Origin: Sporosarcina luteola
GTDB lineage: Bacteria > Bacillota > Bacilli > Bacillales_A > Planococcaceae
Assembly: GCF_023715535.1 (NCBI RefSeq)
Contig: NZ_JAMBOI010000003.1
Location: forward strand, 124,001 to 188,000
Direction of reading: 5' to 3'
DNA: 64,000 bases
A program made the position numbers and the translations under genes. Each line of letters begins with the position of its first letter. The first letter of the stretch is position 1. Positions 51,652 through 64,000 of the stretch are shown here, one piece after another. The notes under the pieces are model-generated. The model did not search any database. It was not told the origin of the DNA and worked only from the letters and a program-made list of their open reading frames with translations.

Positions 51652-52596
51652 TTAATCTTCCGAGCGTAACCCGAGGTTCAACTCGTCCAATTTCGCCTTC
51701 ACTTCTTCAAGTGATTTACGGCCAAGGTTGCGCACTTTCATCATTTCGTCCTCGGACTTGTTAGCAAGTTCAAGTACTGTATTGATGCCTGCACGTTTCA
51801 GGCAGTTATATGAACGGACAGATAGATCAAGCTCTTCGATAGTCATCTCAAGAACTTTCTCTTTCTGGTCTTCTTCTTTTTCCACCATGATTTCAGCAGT
51901 TTGTGCTTCGTCAGTCATGCCGACGAAAATATTCAGATGCTCCGTCAGGATTTTTGCTCCGAGCGAAACAGCTTCTTTTGGACCGATGCTGCCATCTGTC
52001 CAAATGTCAAACGTCAACTTATCAAAGTTAGTGCTTTGACCTACACGAGTATTCTCTACTTGGAAATTGACGCGTGAAACTGGAGTGTAAATAGAGTCGA
52101 TCGGAATAACACCAATCGCAAGATCCTCACGTTTGTTTTGATCGGAAGGTGCATACCCTCGGCCCCGAACAGCATACATCCGCATACGCAAATGACCATT
52201 CTTGCCCAGTGTAGCGATTTGAAGATCTGGATTCAGCACTTCAACATCACTGTCATGGGTAATATCCGCTGCAGTGACCGTTCCTTCGCCTTTTACATCT
52301 ATTTCAATCACTTTCTCATCATCCGAATAGATTTTGAGAGCAAGTTTCTTCACATTCAAAATAATTGTTGCAACGTCTTCGACGACACCTTCAATTGTAG
52401 AGAATTCATGAAGAACTCCGTCGATCTGGATAGATGTCACGGCAGCTCCTGGCAATGAGGAAAGAAGCACGCGGCGCAAGGAATTCCCTAAAGTGTTTCC
52501 GTATCCACGCTCCAATGGTTCAATAATAAATTTACCGAACTTGGAATCTTCGCTGATCATAACTGTTTCAATCTTCGGTTTTTCAATCTCGATCAT
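51652..52596 (-). CDS. rpoA: RNA polymerase alpha subunit
   Basis: 314 residues. N-terminal dimerisation domain ([20 protein letters not shown], about 31-50), C-terminal domain with [19 protein letters not shown]. Full length. Confidence 0.98.
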   Translation of the reverse strand: MIEIEKPKIETVMISEDSKFGKFIIEPLERGYGNTLGNSLRRVLLSSLPGAAVTSIQIDGVLHEFSTIEGVVEDVATIILNVKKLALKIYSDDEKVIEIDVKGEGTVTAADITHDSDVEVLNPDLQIATLGKNGHLRMRMYAVRGRGYAPSDQNKREDLAIGVIPIDSIYTPVSRVNFQVENTRVGQSTNFDKLTFDIWTDGSIGPKEAVSLGAKILTEHLNIFVGMTDEAQTAEIMVEKEEDQKEKVLEMTIEELDLSVRSYNCLKRAGINTVLELANKSEDEMMKVRNLGRKSLEEVKAKLDELNLGLRSED

Positions 52597-52732
52597 TCAT
52601 TTACCCTCCTTCAAAACGTCTAGTATATAGGCCGTTCCATATTGAAATCGATTATCAAAAGAAATCAAAATGCAATCACACAATTCAGTTTTACCAAAAA
52701 TTGTGCTTTTCAATCAATTGGAGAACAAACCA

Positions 52733-53140
<408 letters not shown>

Positions 53141-53147
53141 TTACCTA

Positions 53148-53513
53148 TTATTTCTTCTTGTTAGCGACAGTCCGTTTAGGACCTTTACGTGTACGTGCGT
53201 TGTTTTTCGTGTTTTGTCCACGAACAGGTAATCCACGACGGTGACGGATTCCACGGAAGCTACCGATTTCCATCAAACGTTTGATGTTAAGGGAAGTTTC
53301 ACGACGAAGGTCCCCTTCAACTTTCAAAGCGTCGATTTGCTCACGGATTTTATCTAGTTCTGCATCAGTAAGATCACGAACCCGTGTTTCTTCAGAAACG
53401 CCAGCCCCAGCTAGGACCTTCTGTGCAGTTGTTTTCCCAATTCCAAAAATGTATGTCAATGAAATGACTACGCGCTTATCGCGCGGTACGTCTACACCAG
53501 CAATACGTGCCAT
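53148..53513 (-). CDS. rpsM: Ribosomal protein S13
   Basis: 121 residues. [20 protein letters not shown] and [20 protein letters not shown] are the expected motifs. Confidence 0.98.
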   Translation of the reverse strand: MARIAGVDVPRDKRVVISLTYIFGIGKTTAQKVLAGAGVSEETRVRDLTDAELDKIREQIDALKVEGDLRRETSLNIKRLMEIGSFRGIRHRRGLPVRGQNTKNNARTRKGPKRTVANKKK

Positions 53514-53537
53514 ATAGATTGTGCACCTCCCTTTGTA

Positions 53538-53666
<129 letters not shown>

Positions 53667-53691
53667 TCAATAGTCCGGAGTTGCAAAAGTT

Positions 53692-53909
53692 TTATTTAAA
53701 ACGGTATGTGATACGACCGCGTGTTAAATCATAAGGTGAGAGTTCCATCGTCACTTTGTCGCCAGGCAGGATACGGATAAAGTGCATACGGATCTTGCCT
53801 GAAACATGTGCAAGAATCGTATGACCGTTTTCCAATTCCACCTTGAACATCGCGTTCGGCAACGTTTCGACTACGGTACCTTCAACTTCAATTACGTCGT
53901 CCTTCGCCA

Positions 53910-53910
<1 letters not shown>
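53692..53910 (-). CDS. infA: Translation initiation factor IF-1
   Basis: 72 residues, start [20 protein letters not shown] at ATG 53910, S1-like fold. The ATG overlaps the stop of the map relic (TGATG). A frame continuing upstream to 54096 reads the relic and is not part of the protein. Confidence 0.97.
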
Positions 53911-55009
<1,099 letters not shown>

Positions 55010-55054
55010 TTATTCAAAACAGGAGTTCACCAAGGGTCACACCTATTTGGAATA

Positions 55055-56347
55055 TTATTTCATGAACCCTTTGTAATGCCTTTTCACGAGTTGTGATTCA
55101 AGCTGTTTCATCGTTTCGAGTGCAACCCCGACGACGATGAGCAAGCTCGTTCCTCCAATTTGTGCGGACTGTGGAAGGTTCGCCAGATTGATGAAGAAAA
55201 TCGGCATGACTGCAATTGTGGCAAGGAAAAGCGAGCCTACGAATGTCAGTCTGTACAAAGTGCTCGTTAAATAGTTTTGCGTATTTTGTCCTGGACGGAT
55301 GCCCGGGATATACGCACCTTGCTTTTTCAAATTATCCGCCATATTTTCCGGATTCACCTGGATGAATGCGTAGAAGTATGTGAAAGCAAGGATTAGTGCT
55401 ACATAAATGATCATCCCGACCGGTTGATTGTAGTCAAACGTCCGTGTAATGAACTTTGTAACACTATTATCACCGAAAAATGCACTCAATTGCTGAGGAG
55501 TGATGAAAAACGCCACAGCGAAGATTACCGGAATAACACCTGCAGCATTCAATTTCAACGGTAAGTGCGTTTGTTGTCCGGCCGTCGTCTGTTGACGACC
55601 TGTCATACGTTTTGCGTACTGAATCGGAATTTTACGAAGCGCTTCTTGTACATAAACGACTCCGACGATGATCGCAATGATGACGATCAACAATAATGCC
55701 ATCATAGCAAGACGAATGAACAACGTGTCTCCCGCGTCTTGAATTTGTGTTGCATAGAGTTGGTTCACTGCATTTGGAATAGCTGCAACGATACCCGCGA
55801 AGATGATAATGGAAATACCATTACCGACTCCTTTTGCGGTGATCTGCTCACCAAGCCAAAGCAGGAATGATGTACCGGCAGTTAAAACAATCGCGATCAT
55901 CACATATGTGGAGATCCCTTCGCCAAGGATAAGCGTGCCGCCAAACATTTGGTTAAAGCCGAATGACATGGCGATCGCTTGAATAAAGGCGAGAACGACT
56001 GTGAAATATCTTGTGAATTGAGCAAGTTTCCGTCTTCCGACATCCCCTTGCTTCGCCCATTCAGTAAATTTCGGAACAACATCCATCTGCAATAATTGCA
56101 CAATGATGGAAGCGGTGATGTACGGCATGATTCCCATTGCAAAAATGGAGAACTGCGATAACGCGCCACCGCCGAATATGTTCAGGAAACCAATGAATTG
56201 GTTATTTGATTGTTGCAAAGCTGTTGCATCAACGTTCGGGACCGGCACAAACGCACCGAGTCTGAATACGATGAGCACTACTAGTGTGAAAATGATTTTA
56301 GACCGAATATCTCTAACGCGCATAAAGTTGGAGATTGTCTGAAACAT
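55055..56347 (-). CDS. secY: Protein translocase subunit SecY
   Basis: 430 residues, ten transmembrane helices. Typical RKIPIQYAKRM (about 220) and the plug region. Forms the SecYEG channel. Overlaps rplO by one base. Confidence 0.97.
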   Translation of the reverse strand: MFQTISNFMRVRDIRSKIIFTLVVLIVFRLGAFVPVPNVDATALQQSNNQFIGFLNIFGGGALSQFSIFAMGIMPYITASIIVQLLQMDVVPKFTEWAKQGDVGRRKLAQFTRYFTVVLAFIQAIAMSFGFNQMFGGTLILGEGISTYVMIAIVLTAGTSFLLWLGEQITAKGVGNGISIIIFAGIVAAIPNAVNQLYATQIQDAGDTLFIRLAMMALLLIVIIAIIVGVVYVQEALRKIPIQYAKRMTGRQQTTAGQQTHLPLKLNAAGVIPVIFAVAFFITPQQLSAFFGDNSVTKFITRTFDYNQPVGMIIYVALILAFTYFYAFIQVNPENMADNLKKQGAYIPGIRPGQNTQNYLTSTLYRLTFVGSLFLATIAVMPIFFINLANLPQSAQIGGTSLLIVVGVALETMKQLESQLVKRHYKGFMK

Positions 56348-56787
56348 TAAATCACCTCTGCTTGCCCGCCCGCTTTCTCGATGGCTTCTTTAGCAGAAGC
56401 AGAGAATTTATGAGCTTTGACAGTAATCTTTTTTTCAAGAGTCCCATTTCCAAGAATCTTAATTCCTGATTTTTCATTGCTCACGATTCCAGTTTCAATT
56501 AGCAATTCAGGCGAAACTTCGGTACCTTCGTCAAAACGGTTCAGTACGTCCAAATTCACGATTGCATATTCTTTACGATTGATGTTCGTAAATCCACGCT
56601 TCGGAAGTCGTTGGAAAAGTGGAATTTGTCCACCCTCGAATCCAAGACGGACACCGCCGCCGGAGCGAGCGTTTTGTCCTTTATGACCTTTACCGGAAGT
56701 TTTACCTGTACCGGAACCGATTCCACGACCAATGCGTTTACGTGCTTTACGTGCGCCTTCAGCTGGCTTCATATCGTGTAATTTCAT
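56347..56787 (-). CDS. rplO: Ribosomal protein L15
   Basis: 146 residues. Start [20 protein letters not shown] and glycine-rich [17 protein letters not shown]. Confidence 0.98.
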   Translation of the reverse strand: MKLHDMKPAEGARKARKRIGRGIGSGTGKTSGKGHKGQNARSGGGVRLGFEGGQIPLFQRLPKRGFTNINRKEYAIVNLDVLNRFDEGTEVSPELLIETGIVSNEKSGIKILGNGTLEKKITVKAHKFSASAKEAIEKAGGQAEVI

Positions 56788-56820
56788 CTTATCGGCACCT
56801 CCTTATATCGAAAATGTGCA

Positions 56821-57003
56821 TTATTGTTCTTTAACAGTGACTAAGTGGCTAACCTTGCTGATCATGCCACGGATTGCTACATTGTCTTGATGTTCAACTG
56901 TCTGGTTCAACTTACGCAGACCGAGAGCTTCAACTGTTTTACGTTGTGCTGGCTTTGAGCCGATTACACTTTTCGTAAGGGTGATTTCAAGTTTGTTCGC
57001 CAT
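56821..57003 (-). CDS. rpmD: Ribosomal protein L30
   Basis: 60 residues. [20 protein letters not shown]; complete. Confidence 0.97.
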   Translation of the reverse strand: MANKLEITLTKSVIGSKPAQRKTVEALGLRKLNQTVEHQDNVAIRGMISKVSHLVTVKEQ

Positions 57004-57016
57004 AGTGTTTCCCCCC

Positions 57017-57517
57017 TTAACCTAACAGTTCTTCTACGGATTTACCGCGCAATTTAGCAACCTCTTCAGCGCGTTTCAAATTCTTCAATCCTTCAATTGT
57101 TGCACGGACCATGTTGATCGGCGTGCTTGACCCCAAGGATTTTGAAAGGATATCCGTGATTCCTGCAAGTTCAAGTACCGCACGGACAGGTCCTCCGGCG
57201 ATTACTCCTGTACCAGGTGCTGCCGGTTTGATAAGGATTTGACCTGCACCGAAACGTCCAATAATTTCGTGTGGAGTCGTTCCTTTAACCATTGGCACTT
57301 CGATCAAGTTCTTCTTCGCATCTTCGATTGCTTTACGGATAGCATCAGGAACCTCTTGCGCTTTCCCTGTTCCAAAACCGACGCGGCCGTTTTTATCGCC
57401 GACAACGACAAGTGCTGTGAAGCGGAAACGACGTCCACCCTTTACCACTTTCGCTACGCGGTTGATCGTTACTACGCGTTCTTCGAATTCACTTCTATTC
57501 TGATCATTACGACGCAT
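57017..57517 (-). CDS. rpsE: Ribosomal protein S5
   Basis: 166 residues. [19 protein letters not shown] and [18 protein letters not shown]; complete. Confidence 0.98.
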   Translation of the reverse strand: MRRNDQNRSEFEERVVTINRVAKVVKGGRRFRFTALVVVGDKNGRVGFGTGKAQEVPDAIRKAIEDAKKNLIEVPMVKGTTPHEIIGRFGAGQILIKPAAPGTGVIAGGPVRAVLELAGITDILSKSLGSSTPINMVRATIEGLKNLKRAEEVAKLRGKSVEELLG

Positions 57518-57539
57518 GAAATATGTCCCTCCTTCTTAA

Positions 57540-57902
57540 TTAAAATTCAAGTCCATTTTCGCGTGCTGCGTCTGCAAGAGCTTTCACACGGCCGTGGAAT
57601 AGGTATCCGCCACGGTCGAAAACAACCGATTTGACATCCTTTTCAACGGCTTTCTTCGCGATCATCTCGCCGACTTTAGCTGCTGCTTCAGCATTCGCCT
57701 TAGAGTCCATATCGAACCCTTTATCCATAGTGGAAGCACTAGCAATCGTAACGCCATTCATATCGTCGATTAGTTGTGCATAGATATGTTTGTTTGAACG
57801 ATAAACATTCAAGCGTGGACGCGCTGGAGTTCCGCTGATTTTCGTACGCACACGTGCGTGACGTTTTTTGCGGACAGCGTTCTTATCTTGTTTCGTGATC
57901 AT
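57540..57902 (-). CDS. rplR: Ribosomal protein L18
   Basis: 120 residues from ATG 57902 ([19 protein letters not shown]), matching B. subtilis L18; the ATG nine bases upstream is unlikely. [15 protein letters not shown] binds 5S rRNA. Confidence 0.96.
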   Translation of the reverse strand: MITKQDKNAVRKKRHARVRTKISGTPARPRLNVYRSNKHIYAQLIDDMNGVTIASASTMDKGFDMDSKANAEAAAKVGEMIAKKAVEKDVKSVVFDRGGYLFHGRVKALADAARENGLEF

Positions 57903-57936
57903 CGTGGTCACTCCTTCCGAATGCCTTTACGCGGCA

Positions 57937-58476
57937 TTATTTACCTGTTTTTCCTTCTTTACGACGGATAATTTCGCCTTCGTACTTAATACCTTTACCT
58001 TTATACGGCTCAGGTGGACGTACTTTACGAATGTTAGAAGCCAATGCACCGACGCGCTCTTTGTTAATACCGCGAACGATGATTTTCGTATTAGCAGGTA
58101 CTTCAACTGTAACTCCTTCTTCCGGTGTAAACTCAACCGGGTGGGAGTAACCTACGTTCAATACAAGCTTTGTGCCTTGAAGCTGTGCACGGTAACCAAC
58201 CCCGACAAGTTCAAGTGTACGTTCAAAACCTTTTGATACACCAGTTACCATATTGTCCAGAAGGGAACGAGTAGTTCCGTGGATGGAACGGTGTTCTTTC
58301 GATTCAGATGGGCGAGTCAAAGTGATGACGTTGCCTTCCTGTTCGATTTTAATATCAGTGTTAAATGTATTTGTAAGTTCGCCTTTCGGGCCTTTAACAG
58401 TGACTTCGTTGTTATCAGAGATAGTAACTGTCACGTTTTCAGGTACCTCGATCGGACGTTTACCAATTCGGGACAT
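57937..58476 (-). CDS. rplF: Ribosomal protein L6
   Basis: 179 residues. [15 protein letters not shown] and C-terminal [20 protein letters not shown]; complete. Confidence 0.98.
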   Translation of the reverse strand: MSRIGKRPIEVPENVTVTISDNNEVTVKGPKGELTNTFNTDIKIEQEGNVITLTRPSESKEHRSIHGTTRSLLDNMVTGVSKGFERTLELVGVGYRAQLQGTKLVLNVGYSHPVEFTPEEGVTVEVPANTKIIVRGINKERVGALASNIRKVRPPEPYKGKGIKYEGEIIRRKEGKTGK

Positions 58477-58506
58477 CCTATTGCACCTCCATTCAATTGT
58501 TACAGA

Positions 58507-58905
58507 TTACCAAACGTAAGCTACGACTTCTCCGCCTACTTGTTTCGCGCGTGCTTCCTTATCAGTAAGGACACCGTTCGACGTGGATACAAGGGCGATA
58601 CCAAGGCCATTCAAAACTTTAGGTACTTCATTTGTTTTAGCATAAACACGAAGACCAGGTTTTGAGATACGTTTAAGACCAGTGATAACACGCTCGTTGT
58701 TTTGACCATATTTAAGGAAAATGCGGATAATGCCTTGTTTGCTATCTTCCACATATTCAACATCGCGGACGAAACCTTCACGTTTCAAGATTTCAGCGAT
58801 TTCTTTTTTCATATTTGAAGCAGGTACCTCAAGCTTCTCGTGACGAACCATGTTCGCGTTACGGATGCGTGTAAGCATATCTGCGATAGGATCACTCATT
58901 GTCAT
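58507..58905 (-). CDS. rpsH: Ribosomal protein S8
   Basis: 132 residues. [34 protein letters not shown] near the end. Confidence 0.98.
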   Translation of the reverse strand: MTMSDPIADMLTRIRNANMVRHEKLEVPASNMKKEIAEILKREGFVRDVEYVEDSKQGIIRIFLKYGQNNERVITGLKRISKPGLRVYAKTNEVPKVLNGLGIALVSTSNGVLTDKEARAKQVGGEVVAYVW

Positions 58906-58934
58906 TCCATTAACCTCCTTCCCAAGTTAGGGGA

Positions 58935-59679
<745 letters not shown>

Positions 59680-59705
59680 CAGTTGGACCTCCTTTCATCC
59701 ATTAC

Positions 59706-60017
59706 TCATTTGTCCAGTGCTTCACCGGATTTTTTAGCAATACGAATCTTTTTGCCATCTACAATTTTGTATCCTACGCGAGTAGGCTCGCCTGTTTTAG
59801 GATCGATTGGCATGACGTTGGATACATGGATAGCTGCCTCTTGGCTGACGATTCCGCCTTGAGGATTTGCTTGGTTTGGCTTTGTATGTTTCTTAACAAT
59901 GTTGACGCCTTCTACAAGCACGCGATCCTTCTTAGGGAAAGCAGCTAAGATTACTCCGGTCTTACCTTTGTCTTTTCCGGTGATGACCATAACTTTATCG
60001 CCTTTTTTAACGTGCAT
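59706..60017 (-). CDS. rplX: Ribosomal protein L24
   Basis: 103 residues, KOW motif [20 protein letters not shown] near the N-terminus. Confidence 0.97.
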   Translation of the reverse strand: MHVKKGDKVMVITGKDKGKTGVILAAFPKKDRVLVEGVNIVKKHTKPNQANPQGGIVSQEAAIHVSNVMPIDPKTGEPTRVGYKIVDGKKIRIAKKSGEALDK

Positions 60018-60052
60018 TTCATCGCACCTCCTTGATTGGCACTGTCATGTGA

Positions 60053-60421
60053 TTAAAGAACTTCTGGAGCTAGTGAAATAATTTTCATGAAGTTGCTGTC
60101 GCGCAATTCGCGTGCAACCGGTCCGAAAATACGTGTTCCACGTGGGCTCTTGTCATCACGGATGATAACACATGCGTTTTCGTCGAACGTAATGTAGGAG
60201 CCATCTTTACGACGTACTCCGCTTTTCGTGCGGACGATAACAGCTTTGACAACGTCGCCTTTCTTGACAACGCCACCTGGTGTTGCTTTTTTCACTGTTA
60301 CAACAACGATGTCCCCGATATTAGCAGTTTTACGACCTGTTCCACCAAGTACTTTAATTGTTAGAACTTCACGTGCACCTGAGTTATCGGCAACTTTCAT
60401 ACGGCTTTCTTGTTGAATCAT
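60053..60421 (-). CDS. rplN: Ribosomal protein L14
   Basis: 122 residues. [19 protein letters not shown] start; [15 protein letters not shown] near the end. Confidence 0.98.
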   Translation of the reverse strand: MIQQESRMKVADNSGAREVLTIKVLGGTGRKTANIGDIVVVTVKKATPGGVVKKGDVVKAVIVRTKSGVRRKDGSYITFDENACVIIRDDKSPRGTRIFGPVARELRDSNFMKIISLAPEVL

Positions 60422-60460
60422 TGAGGCTACCTCCTCTCGGAATTTACTTTCCGAACGATA

Positions 60461-60724
60461 TTAGATGATGACCGCTTTTTCGACAATCTCGATAAGGCGG
60501 AAACGTTTTGTAGCTGAAAGTGGACGAGTTTCCATAATGCGAACTACATCGCCGATTTTCGCTTCATTCAGTTCGTCATGGGCCTTGAATTTCTTCGAGT
60601 ACTTTACACGTTTTCCGTATAAAGTATGTTTTTTATGTGTCTCTACCATTACGGTAACCGTTTTATCCATTTTGTCGGATACTACACGGCCTGTATATAC
60701 TTTGCGCTGGTTACGCTCAGTCAT
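60461..60724 (-). CDS. rpsQ: Ribosomal protein S17
   Basis: 87 residues from ATG 60724 ([19 protein letters not shown]), with GGAGG seven to eight bases upstream. The frame from 60742 is an extension over that site. Confidence 0.96.
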   Translation of the reverse strand: MTERNQRKVYTGRVVSDKMDKTVTVMVETHKKHTLYGKRVKYSKKFKAHDELNEAKIGDVVRIMETRPLSATKRFRLIEIVEKAVII

Positions 60725-60741
60725 GGCTGCAACCTCCTTCA

Positions 60742-61366
<625 letters not shown>

Positions 61367-61368
61367 AA

Positions 61369-62025
61369 TTAGTTGCCTCCTTCCCCAGAGTTCTTCTTCA
61401 CTGGAAGGACTTCTCCCCGGTAAATCCATACTTTTACGCCAAGCTTACCATATGTAGTGTCAGCTTCTGCGTGTGCATAGTCAATGTCTGCACGTAATGT
61501 ATGAAGGGGAACAGTACCTTCACTGTAGTGTTCCGCACGAGCGATGTCAGCACCGCCAAGACGTCCGGAAACTTGAGTTTTAATTCCTTTTGCACCAGAA
61601 CGGATTGTACGTTGGATTGCTTGTTTTTGAGCACGACGGAATGAAACACGGCTTTCCAATTGGCGTGCGATTGATTCTGCAACCAATTTCGCGTCAAGAT
61701 CAGCACGTTTGATTTCTACAATATTGATGTGTACACGCTTGCCAGTGATATCATTCAACGATTTACGAAGTGCTTCGACTTCAGAACCGCCTTTACCGAT
61801 CACCATACCCGGCTTCGCAGTGTGGATTGTAATATTGACACGCTTTGCTGCACGTTCGATTTCCACTTTGGAAACTGCTGCGTCAACAAGGCGTTTTTCG
61901 ATGTACTCACGGATTTTCAAGTCTTCGTGTAAAAGAGTCGCATAGTCTTTCTCTGCATACCATTTCGAATCCCAGTCACGAATGATGCCAACCCGTAAAC
62001 CATTAGGATGTACTTTTTGACCCAC
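61369..62025 (-). CDS. rpsC: Ribosomal protein S3
   Basis: 218 residues, KH domain [16 protein letters not shown] (about 73-88). Complete. Confidence 0.98.
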   Translation of the reverse strand: MGQKVHPNGLRVGIIRDWDSKWYAEKDYATLLHEDLKIREYIEKRLVDAAVSKVEIERAAKRVNITIHTAKPGMVIGKGGSEVEALRKSLNDITGKRVHINIVEIKRADLDAKLVAESIARQLESRVSFRRAQKQAIQRTIRSGAKGIKTQVSGRLGGADIARAEHYSEGTVPLHTLRADIDYAHAEADTTYGKLGVKVWIYRGEVLPVKKNSGEGGN

Positions 62026-62028
62026 GAA

Positions 62029-62373
62029 TTACCCCTCCTTCTTTTCGGATACCACTACTGTAATGTGGCTAGTACGTTTGTTGATCGCACTTGCACGACC
62101 TTGTGCTCGTGGACGGAAACGTTTCATTGTTGGACCTTCATCAACGAAAACTTCGCTGACGATCATGTTCTCAACATCCATCTCATAGTTGTGTTCAGCG
62201 TTAGCGATTGCTGATTTCAATACTTTTTCTACAACCGGCGATGCCGCTTTAGGCGTCAGGCGTAGAATCGCGACAGCTTCACCGATTTTCTTGCCCCGGA
62301 TAAGATCAACGACCAAACGGACTTTGCGAGGAGCAATACGGACTGTGCGGGCAGTAGCTTTTGCTTGTTGCAT
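62029..62373 (-). CDS. rplV: Ribosomal protein L22
   Basis: 114 residues. [20 protein letters not shown] and the tunnel loop [16 protein letters not shown]. Complete. Confidence 0.98.
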   Translation of the reverse strand: MQQAKATARTVRIAPRKVRLVVDLIRGKKIGEAVAILRLTPKAASPVVEKVLKSAIANAEHNYEMDVENMIVSEVFVDEGPTMKRFRPRAQGRASAINKRTSHITVVVSEKKEG

Positions 62374-62392
62374 CAGAATAACCTCCTCTCAA

Positions 62393-62671
62393 TTAACGTC
62401 TTGTTTTCTTATCGTCAGCGCCATGACCTTTATATGTGCGCGTTGGTACGAATTCACCGAGTTTGTGACCAACCATATCTTCAGTCACATAGACAGGTAC
62501 GTGCTTGCGTCCGTCATATACAGCAATAGTCAATCCGATGAAGGATGGGAAAATTGTGGAACGGCGAGACCAAGTTTTAATGACCTGTTTCTTTTGTGCA
62601 TCTTTTTGAGCGTCGACCTTTTTTAGTAGATGATCATCTGCAAAAGGTCCTTTCTTCAAGCTGCGGCCCAT
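62393..62671 (-). CDS. rpsS: Ribosomal protein S19
   Basis: 92 residues, [19 protein letters not shown], and [15 protein letters not shown]. Confidence 0.98.
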   Translation of the reverse strand: MGRSLKKGPFADDHLLKKVDAQKDAQKKQVIKTWSRRSTIFPSFIGLTIAVYDGRKHVPVYVTEDMVGHKLGEFVPTRTYKGHGADDKKTRR

Positions 62672-62734
62672 GGAAAAACCTCCCTCCGTGATGAGTGTAC
62701 TACGGTCCTCTTATCGAACCGCAGTGTCATCACA

Positions 62735-63565
62735 TTATTTTTTACGGCGACGAACGATAAGTTTGTCGGATTTGTTGTTTTTCTTACGAGTTTTGAAACC
62801 AAGAGTTGGTTTACCCCAAGGTGTAACTGGGCTTGGACGACCGATTGGAGTACGTCCTTCACCACCACCGTGCGGGTGATCGTTAGGGTTCATGACAGAT
62901 CCACGTACAGTTGGACGTTTGCCCATCCAGCGTGAACGACCTGCTTTACCGATGTTGATCAATTCGTGTTGCTCGTTACCTACTTGACCGATTGTAGCAC
63001 GGCAAGTTGATAGGATCATACGAACTTCTCCAGATTGCAGACGGATGATTACGTATTTGCCTTCACGTCCTAGAAGCTGAGCGGATGTACCTGCAGAACG
63101 TACCAACTGTCCACCTTTACCTGGTTTCATTTCGATGTTGTGGATTGTAGAACCCATCGGAATGTTTTCAAGTGGAAGAGCGTTCCCTACGCGGATGTCC
63201 GCTTCAGGTCCTGACATGACAGTCATGCCCACTTCCAAACCTTTTGGAGCAAGGATATAACGTTTTTCTCCATCAACGTAGTTGATTAGAGCGATATTAG
63301 CAGAACGGTTCGGATCGTATTCGATCGTAGCAACGCGTCCTGGAATGCCATCTTTCCGACGTTGGAAATCGATGACACGGTATTGGCGCTTATGGCCTCC
63401 ACCTTGGTGACGAACAGTAGTCCTACCTTGGTTGTTACGGCCGCCTTTCCGTTTTACCGGTTCAAGCAATGATTTTTCAGGCTTATCTGTAGTGATTGCA
63501 GAGAAGTCAGAGCTAGTCATGTTACGACGTCCGTTGGAGGTAGGTTTGTATTTCTTAATCGCCAT
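62735..63565 (-). CDS. rplB: Ribosomal protein L2
   Basis: 276 residues. Start [38 protein letters not shown] includes the peptidyl-transferase-near histidine. Confidence 0.98.
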   Translation of the reverse strand: MAIKKYKPTSNGRRNMTSSDFSAITTDKPEKSLLEPVKRKGGRNNQGRTTVRHQGGGHKRQYRVIDFQRRKDGIPGRVATIEYDPNRSANIALINYVDGEKRYILAPKGLEVGMTVMSGPEADIRVGNALPLENIPMGSTIHNIEMKPGKGGQLVRSAGTSAQLLGREGKYVIIRLQSGEVRMILSTCRATIGQVGNEQHELINIGKAGRSRWMGKRPTVRGSVMNPNDHPHGGGEGRTPIGRPSPVTPWGKPTLGFKTRKKNNKSDKLIVRRRKK

Positions 63566-63598
63566 TGGTGTTCCCTCCTTTGTTTATTTACGAGTCAA

Positions 63599-63883
63599 TT
63601 AGATTTCGAATAGTTCGATGTCTTTTGAATCAGCAGTCAACGTTACGATCGCTTTGCGGCGTTTGTTTGTGTAGCCAGCATGCTTGCCCATACGTTTGAA
63701 CTTGCCTTTGTAGTTTTGTACGTTGACTTTCTCAACTTTTACTCCGAAGATTTCTTCGATAGCTTGCTTCACATGTGTTTTGTTAGCGCGAGTATCGATT
63801 TCGAAAGTGTACTTTTTAAATTCCATTTGTTCTGAAGAACGCTCGGTAATGACCGGACGTTTTAGGACATCACGTGCTTCCAT
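63599..63883 (-). CDS. rplW: Ribosomal protein L23
   Basis: 94 residues. [18 protein letters not shown] start; [23 protein letters not shown] overlaps the rplD stop (TAATG). Confidence 0.97.
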   Translation of the reverse strand: MEARDVLKRPVITERSSEQMEFKKYTFEIDTRANKTHVKQAIEEIFGVKVEKVNVQNYKGKFKRMGKHAGYTNKRRKAIVTLTADSKDIELFEI

Positions 63884-64000
63884 TAACCAAGCACCTCCTC
63901 AATTTTTTGGACTGCATCTTTTGTGATGACAAGCTTGTCATGAGCAACAAGGTCAAGAACGTTGATGCTGTTTGCTGTAACAACACTGATTCCAGGGATG
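63883..64000 (-). CDS. rplD: Ribosomal protein L4, C-terminal part (cut by window edge)
   Basis: The frame is open to the window end and ends at TAA 63883-63885. The tail reads [16 protein letters not shown] then [15 protein letters not shown], as in L4. The N-terminal part lies beyond the window. Confidence 0.93.
   Translation of the reverse strand, partial: IPGISVVTANSINVLDLVAHDKLVITKDAVQKIEEVLG

Overview
The window looks like a chromosomal segment of a spore-forming member of the Bacillales, most likely Planococcaceae (Sporosarcina-like). Evidence: the S10-spc-alpha ribosomal cluster followed by EcfA1-EcfA2-EcfT, TruA, L13 and S9; the sigW-rsiW-cdaA-cdaR-glmM block; and sporulation genes kbaA, gerD and cwlD next to salA. 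No phage, transposase, rRNA gene or CRISPR array was seen, so this is core genome with a short accessory-like left part.

Layout. 1-2.0 kb: an ABC exporter with a LytTR regulator and a DUF3021 membrane partner. 2.1-12 kb: single genes and short operons (amino-acid exporter, rRNA methyltransferase, permuted papain-like protein, C-S lyase, HEAT protein, two MerR regulators, GNAT, nucleotidyltransferase, EamA exporter). 12-20 kb: a DUF3888 protein, CstA, a small membrane-protein locus with an apparent ATT start, an operon of nitronate monooxygenase and a membrane-anchored PstS-like protein, catalase, YwbE and a methyltransferase. 20.4-24.4 kb: two adjacent ECF sigma/anti-sigma pairs; the second anti-sigma carries a signal-peptidase-like domain lacking the catalytic lysine. 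24.5-31.6 kb: HAD phosphatase, amidohydrolase, YtoQ and a PhoP-box-controlled pstB / pstS-pstC-pstA locus. 31.7-37.8 kb (minus strand): arginase, sigW-rsiW and cdaA-cdaR-glmM. 38.2-38.95 kb: five tRNA genes (Asn-Thr-Glu-Tyr-Gln). 39.1-43.9 kb: NodB-like protein, kbaA, gerD, salA, cwlD, rhodanese. 44-46.5 kb: nucleoside hydrolase and NupC-type transporter behind a guanine-type riboswitch. 46.7-64 kb (minus strand): rpsI back to rplD.

How genes work together. Phosphate uptake (Pst), purine salvage (riboswitch, nucleoside hydrolase, CNT transporter), cell-envelope stress and cyclic-di-AMP (SigW/RsiW, CdaA/CdaR), and vitamin uptake (ECF module) are coherent units. The ribosomal cluster is a tightly packed minus-strand operon.

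Most noteworthy: (1) four intergenic arrays of short units repeating every 21 bp (about 1981-2097, 20248-20375, 27499-27605, 43465-43550), three sharing a TTATC core; (2) a frameshifted, truncated map (methionine aminopeptidase) relic between adk and infA, still open and overlapping both neighbours; (3) the anti-sigma/signal-peptidase-like fusion; (4) an arginase promoter whose start point falls inside a run of ten G; (5) an ORF with a strong Shine-Dalgarno before an ATT codon, coupled to a 34-codon upstream ORF. All calls come from reading the sequence; no database search was run.
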